From contig VWPU01001269.1 in assembly GCA_013398955.1 (NCBI GenBank), forward strand, positions 104,758-168,757: DNA of 64,000 bases. The letters run 5' to 3'. This document shows positions 36,691 through 48,044 of the stretch, one piece after another; position 1 is the stretch's first letter, and each line of letters starts with the position of its first letter. The stretch is from Callaeas wilsoni. Taxonomy: Eukaryota > Chordata > Aves > Passeriformes > Callaeidae. A model generated the notes under the pieces. That model worked only from the letters and a program-made list of their open reading frames with translations, did not search any database and had not been told where the DNA came from. Both the position numbers and the translations under genes were made by a program.

Positions 36691-38910
36691 AAGCTGATGC
36701 TGACACTCAATGGCCCTGGCCAAAGCACAGATTCCAGTCAGAAATCTTTAATTCCATGCAACACTTTCTGGAATTTCTTCCATGTTCTTGAATTTTACAC
36801 ACTTTTACATCGATCTGTCATATGAAGGCAAAGGAAGAGAATCCTCTAAATAAATAATTAATAATCTAATTAATGTCAGTGTCCAGCCTTGATTTCTGAA
36901 AGTGTTTATTGAACACGAAGGGCCAGATTAATAAACTAAGATTCATAAACTAAGGGCCAGATTTATTGCTGTAGTGTCAGGAAATCAGTGCCATAAAAAT
37001 CAGATTCTATTGCAGAAATCTCAAAGAATTATTGCTTTCTTGTGCCGTTTTTTATGGGCGATCCAAGAACTGCCACCAGCTCTGATTTGCTTCAAATCCT
37101 TTGATAAGAGGAAGAAGTAAAATCACAATTAAATAAAATATAATCCCTGCTGTTGTTGGGCCAACAAAGCCCTTGTGAAGGCAAAGGAATGGCTGCAGGA
37201 AGGTCATTGCCAGGAAGTATTTGAACACCATTAATCCTCCTCTATCAGTCCCTCCTGGCTGATAAGACTCTCTTTAGACCCCCTAAGTCAAGTTCCTCTT
37301 ACCCTGATATCTCCGAGTGGTCACGGCCATGTTCCTGGCTTTCACATCTGGCTGTAGCTTTGAGTTTCTCTCCCAGTTTTCCCTTTAGCTCCGGGTCCAG
37401 GACAACGTGGCCTCACTGTCTGGTCTCTTCTCCATTAAAAGTGAACCTTCTACCAGCAAAAAACCAAGGTGAGTTTTAAACATGAGTGTGTAACCTCCAT
37501 ATTTGTATTTAAATGCTCATTCTGTGTTTACCAGGGACCTGTAAGTGCCTGGCTGGGCACAGGCAGAGAATACAAAGCCTCCTTCCTCCACAAATGGCAT
37601 CGTTAATTTGGATTTAATTTTATTCTCACCTAGAAATTCACAGATAGAAATGTGTGTTTGGGCTCCAAGGCTAAAGGTACCCAGGACAGTCCATTTGAGG
37701 TTTTTCTTCTTGCTTATTCCTCCACCCATTTATGGGGTCACATGGCCTAAGAGAAAAGTGAATAATATAGGTCCTGTAGTGGTTCACTCCACCTCCCCTT
37801 TGTCATTTTGCTGAGCTAAATGGAAGCCTAAATAACTTGAGGAAAAACTTTATTTGGGTTCTTTCCAGCTGTGCATTACAGCAATATCTGAATCCCTCAT
37901 TGCTCCTGAACATGTATTTTCCTTAAGGAGAGAGATGAAATGACCCCACAGGGGGAGAACTGGGACACTGGAGGGAATTCACCTCAAAAATAGACTTGTA
38001 AATGAATTATCAACACACAGCACAAATACTGCTGCTTGTGGAATCACCACCTAAATCCTTGTTTCGTGAAGTCACCCATCTTCCCAATTAATTTTGGTCA
38101 TCTGTTTTCACTTTGTCTTTACCTTTTAAAAGCAAAATTTTGAGCACTCCCATATCATAGAAGAACAATAAAACTTTGTCTTACGTAGGGAAAAGTTATG
38201 TTTGGTGCAGTGAGATATCAGAGACTGCATTTCTCAAAGCTATTGAAATAGCTGAGAAAACCCACATGATCGGGCACTTTGATATAAAACAAAACCTTGT
38301 TTGCCAAAATTGGCTTTTGATGTCAAGGTGAAGATGCCTGACTCAGAACTGTACACAAATAAGCAGCTGGCTCCTTGCTTCGAACAAATTCTTTTCTATT
38401 GTACAAATTCTGTTTCTGGTATTGCTACTTAAGATGTGAATGAATTTGCCTTCCTGCTTTGGGGTAATGAGGGCAGCACCAGGAATATTTGCTGGGATGC
38501 CGTTTTGGGCGGGGGGCAAAAGCTGGGGTGCAGGGGCTGGTGGAGTGCTGTGCACCCTTGGAACCACCCCCAGAGCCCGGCAAGTGCTCGGCTCTGCCAC
38601 GGGCACGGCCACGAGCCCCATTCCATCCGCTTTGTTCAGCCAGCAAATACGCAGCTGAGCTGGGACTGGCTGTGATCTAATCCTGCTGGGAGGGACTTGC
38701 GAAATTCCTGCCAAAAAAGCAATGAGAGGCGCTGCTGTCACCGAGAGCTGCTCAGAGCTTTGATGGTCATGCAAACATCACCTCCTTGAGTGAGCACCAA
38801 ACCAGGTGGATGCTGTTTTGACAACTCCCAGGCACAAATCTGAAGCTCAAAGACAGGTTTAAACCGTTTGCCTGAAGTTAAACAAATGCTTAAATAATTT
38901 TCTGCATTTA
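36691..38910. other. Non-coding stretch with nested short repeats
   Basis: At 36,920-36,963 GGGCCAGATT occurs twice, 34 bases apart, with ATAAACTAAG duplicated inside (36,931-36,940 and 36,945-36,954). A GC-rich patch at 38,500-38,640 has G-runs (GGGCGGGGGGC, GCTGGGG) and several overlapping 60-80-aa frames plus one 143-aa minus-strand frame, none with a domain. No gene is called. Confidence 0.45.
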
Positions 38911-39111
38911 GAATGCCGGAGTGGTTTGGGTGGGAAGGGAACTGAAACTCATCTTGTTCCACCCCCTGCCATGGGACGCCTTCCACTGTCCCAGGGTGCT
39001 CCAAGCTCCATCCAGCCTGTCCTTGGACACTTCCAGGGATCCAGGGGCAGCCACAGCTTCTCTGGGCACCCTGTGCCAGGGCCCACCCACCCTCACAGGT
39101 CAGAATTCCTT
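38911..39111 (-). mobile_element. CR1 LINE, 3' tail fragment without terminal repeat
   Basis: The plus strand reads GAATGCCGGAGTGGTTTGGG, then 'ttgttccaccccctgccatggga', 'ccttccactgtcccagggtgctccaagc', 'ccttggacacttccagggatcc' and 'ctctgggcaccctgtgccagg', ending near CTCACAGGTCAGAATTCCTT. This is the reverse complement of a CR1 3' region. The insertion 'atccaggggcagcc' and 'ccctgtgccagggccc' are variants I associate with passerine subfamilies. The ATTCTATGAT repeats are degraded to GAATGCC. It covers about 200 bases. Confidence 0.88.
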
Positions 39112-42100
39112 CGTCCTGAGTTTTATATGTCATAATGCAACTGCATAATAAGGTTTAGCAGAGAGTCTTTCAGATTTTGGTTGTGTTATCCGCATAAAAA
39201 TTCATCTCAACCAGATGTAATTTAGAAAGTGGAGGAGGGATTCATGATTATTGGTTACATCATCCAAACCTACTTGAGGAACTGCTCATGAACGTCAGAG
39301 TCTGGCATAGACTTGGAAAATTTCATTTTCCTTTGGCAGAGAAAGCTGACTAGAAATACTCAGTGATCAGATTTTCAAAGATGTTCAACCTCTGCAGCTT
39401 TTCCCATTTCCATAGCAGCATTCCAGGGTTTGACACAGCTGAGCCTCTGTTCGTTATCATCTATAGGTTTCTTTTATGACTCTCTTATTAAAAATGAATC
39501 TGTGTAAAAGGCATCTTCCGGAGAAGAAAATGCAGCTTTGCCTGTGCCCTTTTGGGGTACACACAAATCTCTGCTCATGCCAGTTTAGATGTCCTGCAGC
39601 CCCAAACTGCTGCCTGATTTCACAGCCTGGACCAGCCTGAGCATTGCAAGTCTTTCACTCCCTTTATTATCCAACGTATTTGAAACCTGTATTATGAGAA
39701 AAATTAAGGATTTTTGCTGTGAGTCTCATTTGATGCCCTGTGGATTTGTGTACGATTTTTACGGCACAGACAGGCAATCCAGCTTTCCCTTTAAGGAGGA
39801 CATTAAGCCAAATTTCTGCCTCCAACTATTTTATGAAACATGTAGGAAGTTAATATTTAGGGAGAGTTTGGCTCATTGATCCCATTTGACAGACAGATAC
39901 ACAGATACAACCCAGACCCAGGGACTGCAAAAGCCTGAAATCCCTGAGGAGAGCAGCTAAAATACATTTGGTGAGGAGCAGACTCACTTCTCTCCAGGCA
40001 GTTGCAGAATTGCAGGTGAGATTTCACATGGACCATGGAGCTTTGGCTTCAGCCAGGGGTGGGTTGTCTGTACAAATGGAAAACAAAACAGACATTAAAA
40101 ATGAGCGAAACGGGAAAATCAAAGCTTTCAATAATTTATAATTAGGCCAGAAGAGATGATTGCACATAGCTAACCTTCCTGCTCAGTGTGCTACGGGCTC
40201 CTCTTTGTCTGGGTTGTGTGTTTGGAAAAAAACCCACCCGAACATATTTACAAATATCCACTGATAACTTTGCCTTTTTAGATTTCCATTTTTTTTCTCT
40301 TTTTCATCACAATCAATTCTTTCTTTTCTATGATGACTTGATTATAAATATGGCATTTTGGCCATAGGTGACAGAAGCACTCTGGGCCAGATGTGCTGGC
40401 TGCCTGGGAAGGGCTTGGCCATAGGATGTTGGTGGTTTAAAGTAACAGGAAACCTGAGGAATATCATAAATCAGCCTTTTCTGACTGGGTTTCTTGTACA
40501 GAGTAAAACAAAATGTATTGAATAACTTAAGTATGTGTGAGCCTCCTGCCTACCAAATTACTGGGGGCTGCCAGTGGAAAACACACTAATTTGATGTTGG
40601 CCTCCAGGAGAAAATTGTTAAACGAAAATTAGGTTTCAGCATTTTAGCACAAAAATCAACTTGGAGTTCAGCGTTAACAGGAGCCTAAGGATTTAACTAA
40701 CTGCAAGGAAAATAAGGAGAGACAAAATTCCTCACTTACTAAGCCCCAGTCCTGAGAAAAGCTTTTTACTTCTGGATCCCAACACGGCAGGAGGGACAAA
40801 GCGCGTACCAAAGGGTGGTTTTCTTTCTTTGCTCTCTCCTGCCATGGATTTCACAAGGTCATAGGTTGACATTTTGTACTTTTCCACACTTCTATTGACT
40901 TTCATTAACAATAAACAGAAGGTGCTGGGCCAAAGTCATCGAATCCATGACAGAGTGTTCGAAAATATTAAGCTTCCCACATTCAAGGACCTCAGAAGGG
41001 GCTGAGCTCAGAGATCCTCTCCCCCGGTGTCCTGGCAGGGCACTTCAGGAGAGACATGAGAACCACATCGGAGCTGTCTCCCTGCAAGGAGCCTTTTCCA
41101 ACCCTAACTAGGGCTGAAGCAATCACGTTCCAGGGATATTCCTCTGGATGAACCTGCCTGTGGCAGTGCAGCTCCTGCTCTAACCAGCTAAAATAAGTTA
41201 TTGCAAACGGATTCACCCCAGGCCTTAATTAAAAGATGCTCTGTTCTTATCATCCCATTAAAGAGCATATTAAAACCATTAATTAAGACCAAAAATGTGG
41301 CCTGTTTCTCTCCCAGCTGTTCTCTGCTCTACTTAAATAAAATAATACTGAGAAATCAAATGTATTTTCTTTTTTTTCCCCATCCCATAACCATTCTTTT
41401 GGGGTTATTTTGAAGCAATAATTCTAAAGGTCTTTCAGTCTCCTCTTTCTGACCATTTCGTGGAGACAGGCACGGCCTGGCACTCTTGTTCCCTGAAGAA
41501 TGGCTCCCACATCAATGCTTTAGCATCCACACCTTCTCAGATGCCCATGTTTTCCCTCTCAGAAACCACTGTGAAACAACTTTTAAATTTATAAATTAAT
41601 GGGCTTACAGTGGATTGGCCCAAGTTTTACCGTTTCCTCTACACTGGAGATGTTTTTCTGGTCAACCTGGGCCGTTTTCTTTCCTGCAGCGTCTCTCCCT
41701 TTCTCCGTGGCGTTGCTACGTGATCTACTTGAACATGGACCTCCTCTTATACCGAATTTTATGGCCGAGAGAGCAGTTAATATATTAAATATTAGAGAGA
41801 GCTCCTGCTTGAAATGCATTCGCAAACCAGAGCCCTGAGCCATGCTTCTTGCTCTTTTTTGAATCTGTATTTTGGGTTCTGGCAGAGGCACAGGGAGCGA
41901 GTGTGGCGTGCAGCGTTTCCCAGACTGTGTAGCTTGGCACCAGAAAATCATTTCTTTGGAGTTCCAAACCTGTCAGGATGCTCTCTCAAAACCGCTCCAC
42001 ATTTCAGACGTGTAACACTAAAATGTCACTTTTGGAGCCCAAACCGGAGTGCCTTCAGCTTTCTGATTGGCAGAAAACTGACGGATAAGCTCCAGGGAAT

Positions 42101-42961
42101 TTCTCCTACAGCTGTAAACTTTCAAAAATACTTTACTGCTGCAAAAACTATAGAGTGTGGTTTAAATGAACAATATGCCCTCTTCATACCTCAGCAGCAG
42201 CGAGAACACGCTTTCCACTTCAGCATGAACAACTCAGGGGTTGATTTCTGAATTTTTTTCACCCACAAGGAACAGGTTAAGCAGTTTTTAAGCTCGTTTC
42301 TACCTGTCACACAGAACAGACTGTGTTCCAAACATCTCCGGGAGGAGGAAGAGATGATACAGATGGTTGTGCAGATGTTTGGATCCTGCTCTCTTAATGC
42401 TCTAGGCAGGACAAGTTTAACCTCCTTATATGCCTCACAGAAGACCAGATCACGGCCCTGTTCCGTCCCTGGGATCTTGGAGAAAGCCAAGTCTCCAGTT
42501 AATATGTTTGTGTGACATTCGGAGCTTGGCTCTCCTCCGCCCTTGTGGGCCAAATCCTAATATGACCCAGTGCTCTCTCACATCAGCTGGAGGCTTGCCT
42601 GAATAAAGTAAAAGTTAAAAGTAAGCGATGCCTCCAGGTTTCAGGCCAGGGATTTCATTTCACAAAAGCTCCATGTGTTAGAAAAAGACACATCAGCTTC
42701 AGCCCGCTGCAGGGTCGTTGTTTTCTGGAACTTTCTGTGTTTTGATTTTTAAAAATCTGAAACATGAGGAGGAAGGTCTTCTCCTCCCACTCCTGGGGCT
42801 ACACCCTTCCCTGAACAAACCTCTGCTCAGCAGGACCTGAATCCTTCCTGAAGCATTTGCATCTCCAGGGGCCAGAGCTGTTGGCACTCTGCCCTGATGT
42901 CATCAATGGAAAGTTGTCTCCTGTGATTACCAGCCTCTGGATCACCTCCTACTTTATTATC
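39112..42961. other. Non-coding stretch, nothing recognised
   Basis: Open frames reach 145 aa (plus strand, 41,814-42,251) and 120 aa (minus strand, 41,589-41,951 and 42,191-42,553), without domains and mutually overlapping. A perfect 12-base AT palindrome TTAATATATTAA is at 41,777-41,788. Around 39,700-41,000 there are no long frames and no repeats. No CR1 until the copy beginning at 42,962. Confidence 0.5.
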
Positions 42962-43139
42962 CAGAGAAGCTGTGGCTGCCCCAGCTCTGGAATTGCCCAA
43001 GGCCAGGTTGGATGGGGCTTGGAGCAACCTGGATCTAGTGGAAGATGTCCCTGCCCATGGCAGAGGGTTGGAACAAGGTGAGATTTAAAGTCCCTTCCAA
43101 CTCAAACCATTCTATGATCCTATAATTTTATGATTCTAT
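42962..43139 (+). mobile_element. CR1 LINE, 3' tail, plus orientation
   Basis: It reads in the sense direction: GAGAAGCTGTGGCTGCCCC, 'aaggccaggttggatggggcttggagcaacctgg', 'ctagtggaagatgtccctgcccatgg', 'agagggttggaacaaggtgag' and 'agtcccttccaactcaaaccattctatgatcc'. It closes with the degenerate terminal repeats TATAATTTTATGATTCTAT. About 178 bases survive. Orientation is opposite to the next CR1 500 bases downstream, so their 3' ends face each other. Confidence 0.9.
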
Positions 43140-43653
43140 TTGCTTATAAACAACCCCCAGCTTTTGTTCCGGTTTTATTTTAACATTTACTCCTACATTC
43201 TCTCTCTGCCCTTCAGTCAAACCAAAGTGACTGATGATTTTACAGGAACAATTCTGACAAGAAACCGGAAGGGCTGAACAGTCTTGGAAAAGGACATTAC
43301 AGTTCTCCAGCTGCAAAAAGACTGCTGGGAAACACACGGGCTTGGGGAAAGCCTTGCACACCGATTCCCGGGAAGGGCTGCATGCCTTGGGTTTACCTGT
43401 TGTTTCCATGGCATTCACACTTTCCCAGCTAATTCTGGACCTTTATCCCGTGGCTCCCAATATCAACGGACAGCTGGGGTTGCTGTGGGACATCTGGGCT
43501 GTCCTTCACAGGGAACAGTCAGGAAATTTGCTGGAGGACTCCCTGCCCCTTGCACGACACACCCATCCCAGTCCAAATCAGCGGGGAGGCCAAGCTTGGC
43601 CCCACTGCCTGGCTGAGCTGCTTTTGGTTGCTAGGAGTAAAAACTTGAGGTGA
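43140..43653. other. Spacer between two tail-to-tail CR1 copies
   Basis: About 514 bases of non-repeat sequence. Overlapping plus-strand frames of 103 and 110 aa (43,284-43,653) have no domain and partly run into the next CR1. No gene or RNA is seen. Confidence 0.5.
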
Positions 43654-43848
43654 TATCATAGAATCACAGGCTAATCAAGGTTGGAAAAGACCTCCCAGAC
43701 CATCCAGTCCAGCCTTTGGCCTGTCACCACCACGCCCACTGCACCATACCCCAAAGTGCCACGTGCGCCATACCCCAAAGTGCCACGTGCACATGTTCTA
43801 TGAATTCTTCCAGGGATGATGGCTCCATCACTTCCCTGGGGAGCACCA
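43654..43848 (-). mobile_element. CR1 LINE, older 3' tail fragment with internal duplication
   Basis: The plus strand begins ATCATAGAATCACAGGC, the reverse-complement terminal repeat, then AAGGTTGGAAAAGACCTCCC, 'accatccagtccagcc', 'ttccagggatgatggctccatcacttccctgggg'. This is a CR1 subfamily different from those at 11.9 and 38.9 kb. Inside it, 24 bases at 43,744-43,767 are tandemly repeated at 43,768-43,791. Homology fades after the ACCACCCC phrase, leaving about 195 bases. Confidence 0.87.
43744..43791. repeat. 24-bp tandem duplication inside CR1
   Basis: Two copies of a 24-base unit (starting CCATACCCC, ending CCACGTGC plus G or A) sit head to tail, differing only in the last base. Each carries a canonical E-box CACGTG (43,760-43,765 and 43,784-43,789). 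Near identity of the copies points to a duplication much younger than the host CR1. Confidence 0.92.
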
Positions 43849-46800
43849 CCCCTTTGGAGGGACCACGGATGTGCAGGCCAGGCATGGCTGTGTGCATGGA
43901 GATGTCCCTGAGGGGCTGGGTGTAGCCTGACTGTGTGGCCTCTTGTGGAAAGATGTGTCCCCTTCCATGGGGGTCGGCTTCCCTGAGTCTGGGTGGTTTC
44001 TGATCTCCCTTTCCCCAGCAATACTTGAAATAATTACGAGCCCAGTGAAGACCAAAAATCAGCCAAATTCATCTGTGCTGTCAATCTTCTCTACAGATGT
44101 TCTGGAGGTGCTGCTGAGTCTCTAACCACAGCGTTTCAGTGTTTTAATTGTGCCTTCTGCTTTGGAAACACAGGCAAAGGAGTGAGTAATCACCACAATC
44201 CCATGAATGAGCAGCGAGATTGTGCACGGAGAAACTGAGAGAGAGAGAGACCACACAGCGAGGAGTGGGAGCCATGGGATTAGGAGCTGGGATTTCTTTT
44301 TCTCTGTGCACAATCCACGAGGCTGTGCTGCCCTGTATGATCTCATGGAAGAAGTATATTTTCCATCTGTGAGGAACTCCTCTCAGTATCAGCTAAGTGC
44401 AAATTAGTAGGATCATTAGCCACTCTTTGAGGGAGACGGCTGCCAGGAAGCCTGTGCGTATGTTTGAGGAAGAATTCCTAATGTCTGTGTGTCTGGAGGA
44501 GTATAAATTCTTCTATTCCCCTTCAGTAGCCTAATTAGATTTTACTCTGTTTATTAGAAGAGTTCAGTTGCTAGCTTAACATGAAATAAAATCTGCATGA
44601 TTAAGAAGTCACGAGCAGTAAAGCTTAGAGTGTGCTGTTAGAAATTTTCCTTTTGGATCAACAGCGATGAAATCCTCCAGTGTTAAATAAAGTGAAAGCA
44701 GGAGTGTATTTAGATCCAGCAGCCAGGACCAAAAGAGGGTGTCAGGGATGGAGGGAGCGTGGGGAAGGGTGTATGGTGTCACACAAAATGAGAAAATTAC
44801 TGGAAAAATTGCATTTTTAGCCACATAGCAGACTGGATCACTGGAAAACGAGGATAGGGAAGCTGCTCTTCCATTTGAAAATATATCCTTCAGCTCTCCT
44901 TCTGTAGACACAAGAGTATATCAAGAGGTAAGGGCTCTAAGAAGATGGAGCAATATCTAGATCTAATTCTATTTGAACATCTTCAAGCCTTTCAGGGGCT
45001 GGTGGCCTTAGTGATGTCAAACAGCCTCCAGCAGCAGCTGTATCCATTAATTTTTCTAAAGTGAAGCTTGGCCTTGTAATAAAAATCCATTGAAGACAAT
45101 GAGATGCTTGGGGCTAGGATTAGATCCTTGCATGGAAAATGATGAGCAGCCAAAAAACCCCTGAGATTTCTGAAGTTCAGGATTTGCCCCCCAGTCTTCA
45201 GATCTCTGGTGGCTCTGAATTCCAGGCATGCATCCCTCAAAATTTCCATGTAACATTTTAGGAACTGAAGGCTGGGGAACCAGAAAAGAAAACAGATATT
45301 CTGTTTCCACTGACTTTGTTGGGAACAGCTCTGTCACACACAAAGCCATCAGCAACCTGCAGCAGGGAGTTTTCCAGATGGACTTTGAGTTGATGACCCC
45401 AAAATCCTACTGAAAAAATGCCTCTGCATTCACTTACCTGTAGGAAGACACATGCAGAGTGTTTTTTCTTTCTCTCAACAATCTGAGAAAATAAACTCTA
45501 ATTGCAAACGAGGTTATTCTTTTGGAGGACCTCCAAGAGCTGTGTCTAATGTAGGATTTTTGGTGCTGGGCTGCACCTAAAACCTCTGAGTCCAGCCCAC
45601 CTTGCTGGTAGGGGCAACCTGATCACAGACACGAAATCCTATTACTCGTGGATCATTTAAAAATCCATCAGCTGCAGAGTCAGGCTGCAAATCTGAGGAT
45701 GAAAGTTGGAAGCCTGGTGTAGAAAGTAAGTTCTGGAGCCTAAAAAAAGAAAAGAGCAAGCTCAGAGGAGGTTAAGAGTCAAGGGAAGGAGACTCGAAAC
45801 CTAAAACCTTCCCAAAAAAGCAGAGGGATTTGTGTAACCCAAGGGACTAAAAGTACATTTTGGCCCATGCTCTGGTTTTCCTCAGCACGTGCCCAGCCAC
45901 AAGAGCCCATGTGGTTCTTCTGTTTTCCCAAGTCTTTTGAAATACAGATGCAAGAGTCTCAAATCCCTGCACTTCCCTGCATTCCTGAAGAAATTGGCCC
46001 ACCAAGTAGTTGTAATTCAGGATACCACCATACACCCACGTGTAAGATTCCTTAACAACTATGCACATTTTTAGGCTGAAATATTTTAGAATTGTTTTCA
46101 CTGCGCCTGAGCTGTAATTGGCTCAGCTTCCCAAGTGTTGGATCATCTAACTGGAGTGATTTTTGACTCCGAGCCCAGGCACCATATCAAAACATTTATC
46201 AATTAATCATAAAAAGTAACTAACATTGTTGTCCACCCAAGAAAAACTGTCACTTACAGACTCATGTATGTTATTCCTTATGAAAGAGCTGCTATATAGA
46301 AGTTGATTTCCTGCACAGACCAGGTGGAAAATCTGCTAAAGGCAGAGGTCAAATTTAGTTTAATTTTATACCCTTTGTTAAGAATGTTCTCCGTCTCTCT
46401 CTCTCTCAAAAAAAAAAAAAAAGGAAAAAACCCACCCTTGTGTTTCTTTCCAAGTATTCTAAAGTTAATTCATGTGGAAGAAAAAAAAGATTAGGATAAA
46501 ATTTCAAATATTAAATTCAAATGCAGGATTAATGAGTTTTATTTCAAAGCCCCAGAGGTTGTCTGGAATTTAGGACATTTTTTTAGTAGCAGACATGAGA
46601 CACAGCCAGATGCAGTCGTGTTTTGGACCAGCTCAGCACAAATTTAGCACCTTGAAGGAGAAATTTTATGTCTGTTTTGTAAAGCAAACATTTCAACTTT
46701 TCCAAAATCCCTTGTCCAAAAGATATTATTGTTGCACTGGATGAAGGAAGGGATTTAAACTAAAGGCTGACTGGTTGCTCCAGCACGGAGAAATTGCCAT

Positions 46801-47980
46801 CACCATCCCTGTAGGTGGTGTAGGTCTCCTGCTCCATGCAACAGATCCATATAAGTCATATCTTTATTTTTTAACAACGTGGAGCAAGCTAGATTAAAAA
46901 AAAAATTTAAAAAAATAAAATAATTGAACCGTTTCCTGAAGCCAAATTCAAGACAGTCCTTGCGACACTCTGCAGGAAAAAAATTTTTTGCAGCTTGGTT
47001 TCTCAAAAAGCAGCAGGGAAGGGCTTGGCAGAGGTACAAACACCATTCTTCTCACGCCCTTGCAGCCAGCATGGCAAACCAGGGCTGAGGGGCTGCTCCC
47101 CTTCACACCCGCTCCCTGAGGCAAAGGCCTGGGAGGCCAAACCTGTCCCTTTCGTTAAGAGATTTTGTTACCATCCCAAAAATTAGCAGCCTTCAGCTTC
47201 CGCCCCGACAGGGCTGCTCCCAAGAAGCACCAAGTGTCAGTCGTGTTTGAGGTCACCACGGTTTGCTCAGCCCAGAGGGAAATTCCTGTTTCCAGTCAAG
47301 CGATGGCTCGGGAAGGGCCGGTAACACCTGTGAAGCTCAGCCTGCAGATCCAGAGCAGGGGATTGGACCACGGCGTCTTTTGGGCAGCCAAAAGTGCTAA
47401 ACATTGTCCTGACTGAAATCAAAGAATTAAATCCCCCGTTGAGTTCAATGGAAGGAGAAGGCGGCCAACATTGAGTTCAATATTTTATATATTAGCATTG
47501 AAATCTTGATGGGAAAGAACCAAAACCTTGCAGTGAACACCTTCAAACATTGGCATCTTTTCTTAAAAGATTCCAATTATAGCGAGAAGAAAACATTGGC
47601 GTTTCAGTTTCACATTCTGGCTTTTGCTCAAATGGACATACCACAGTCTGTAAATAGACCCAAAAACTGAAAAATCATTCCAATTAAATTCCTGCATTGC
47701 CTTAGAACTCTGCTTCACCTATGGACAATCAACGAGATTAATGTCAACAGATAATTAGGACCTGGTGATAAGCAAGCTTCAGATGAACTATTCCATTTAG
47801 AAAAACACTCACAAACGACTTTTTTCTAATTTCTTTCTGTGATGAAAATCCTACAAGAACAGGTTTTTCCCCCCTCCAGTGCAGAACAAAAATAGTCCAT
47901 GGAAATAGCCTCATCTCAAAGTATTGCAGGTTTTGGGCCCCATCAAAATCAGTAAATGTGAAAACACAACAAAATATCAT
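43849..47980. other. Non-coding stretch, nothing recognised
   Basis: Open frames of up to 100 aa, without domains. A short GA run is at about 44,237-44,251. Two degenerate copies of the CCATTGACTTCAATGGG-like motif lie at 45,086-45,104 and 45,307-45,325 and a third at 47,433-47,454. A-runs occur at 46,893-46,902 and 46,976-46,985. No gene or element is called. Confidence 0.45.
46394..46422. repeat. (CT)n next to poly-A
   Basis: About seven CT units (46,394-46,407) are immediately followed by about 15 A (46,408-46,422). A simple repeat with no recognisable retroelement attached. Confidence 0.85.
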
Positions 47981-48044
47981 GCAAATATACTCAAATACTT
48001 AAAAATACTTAAATACTTAAATATATTAGCAAATATACTTAAAA
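47981..48044. repeat. AAATACTT-type AT-rich tandem repeat
   Basis: Units close to AAATACTT recur about five times. The 11-base phrase GCAAATATACT opens the block at 47,981 and recurs at 48,029, 48 bases later. Copies vary in length (AAATACTT, AAAAATACTT, AAATATATT). Confidence 0.8.
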
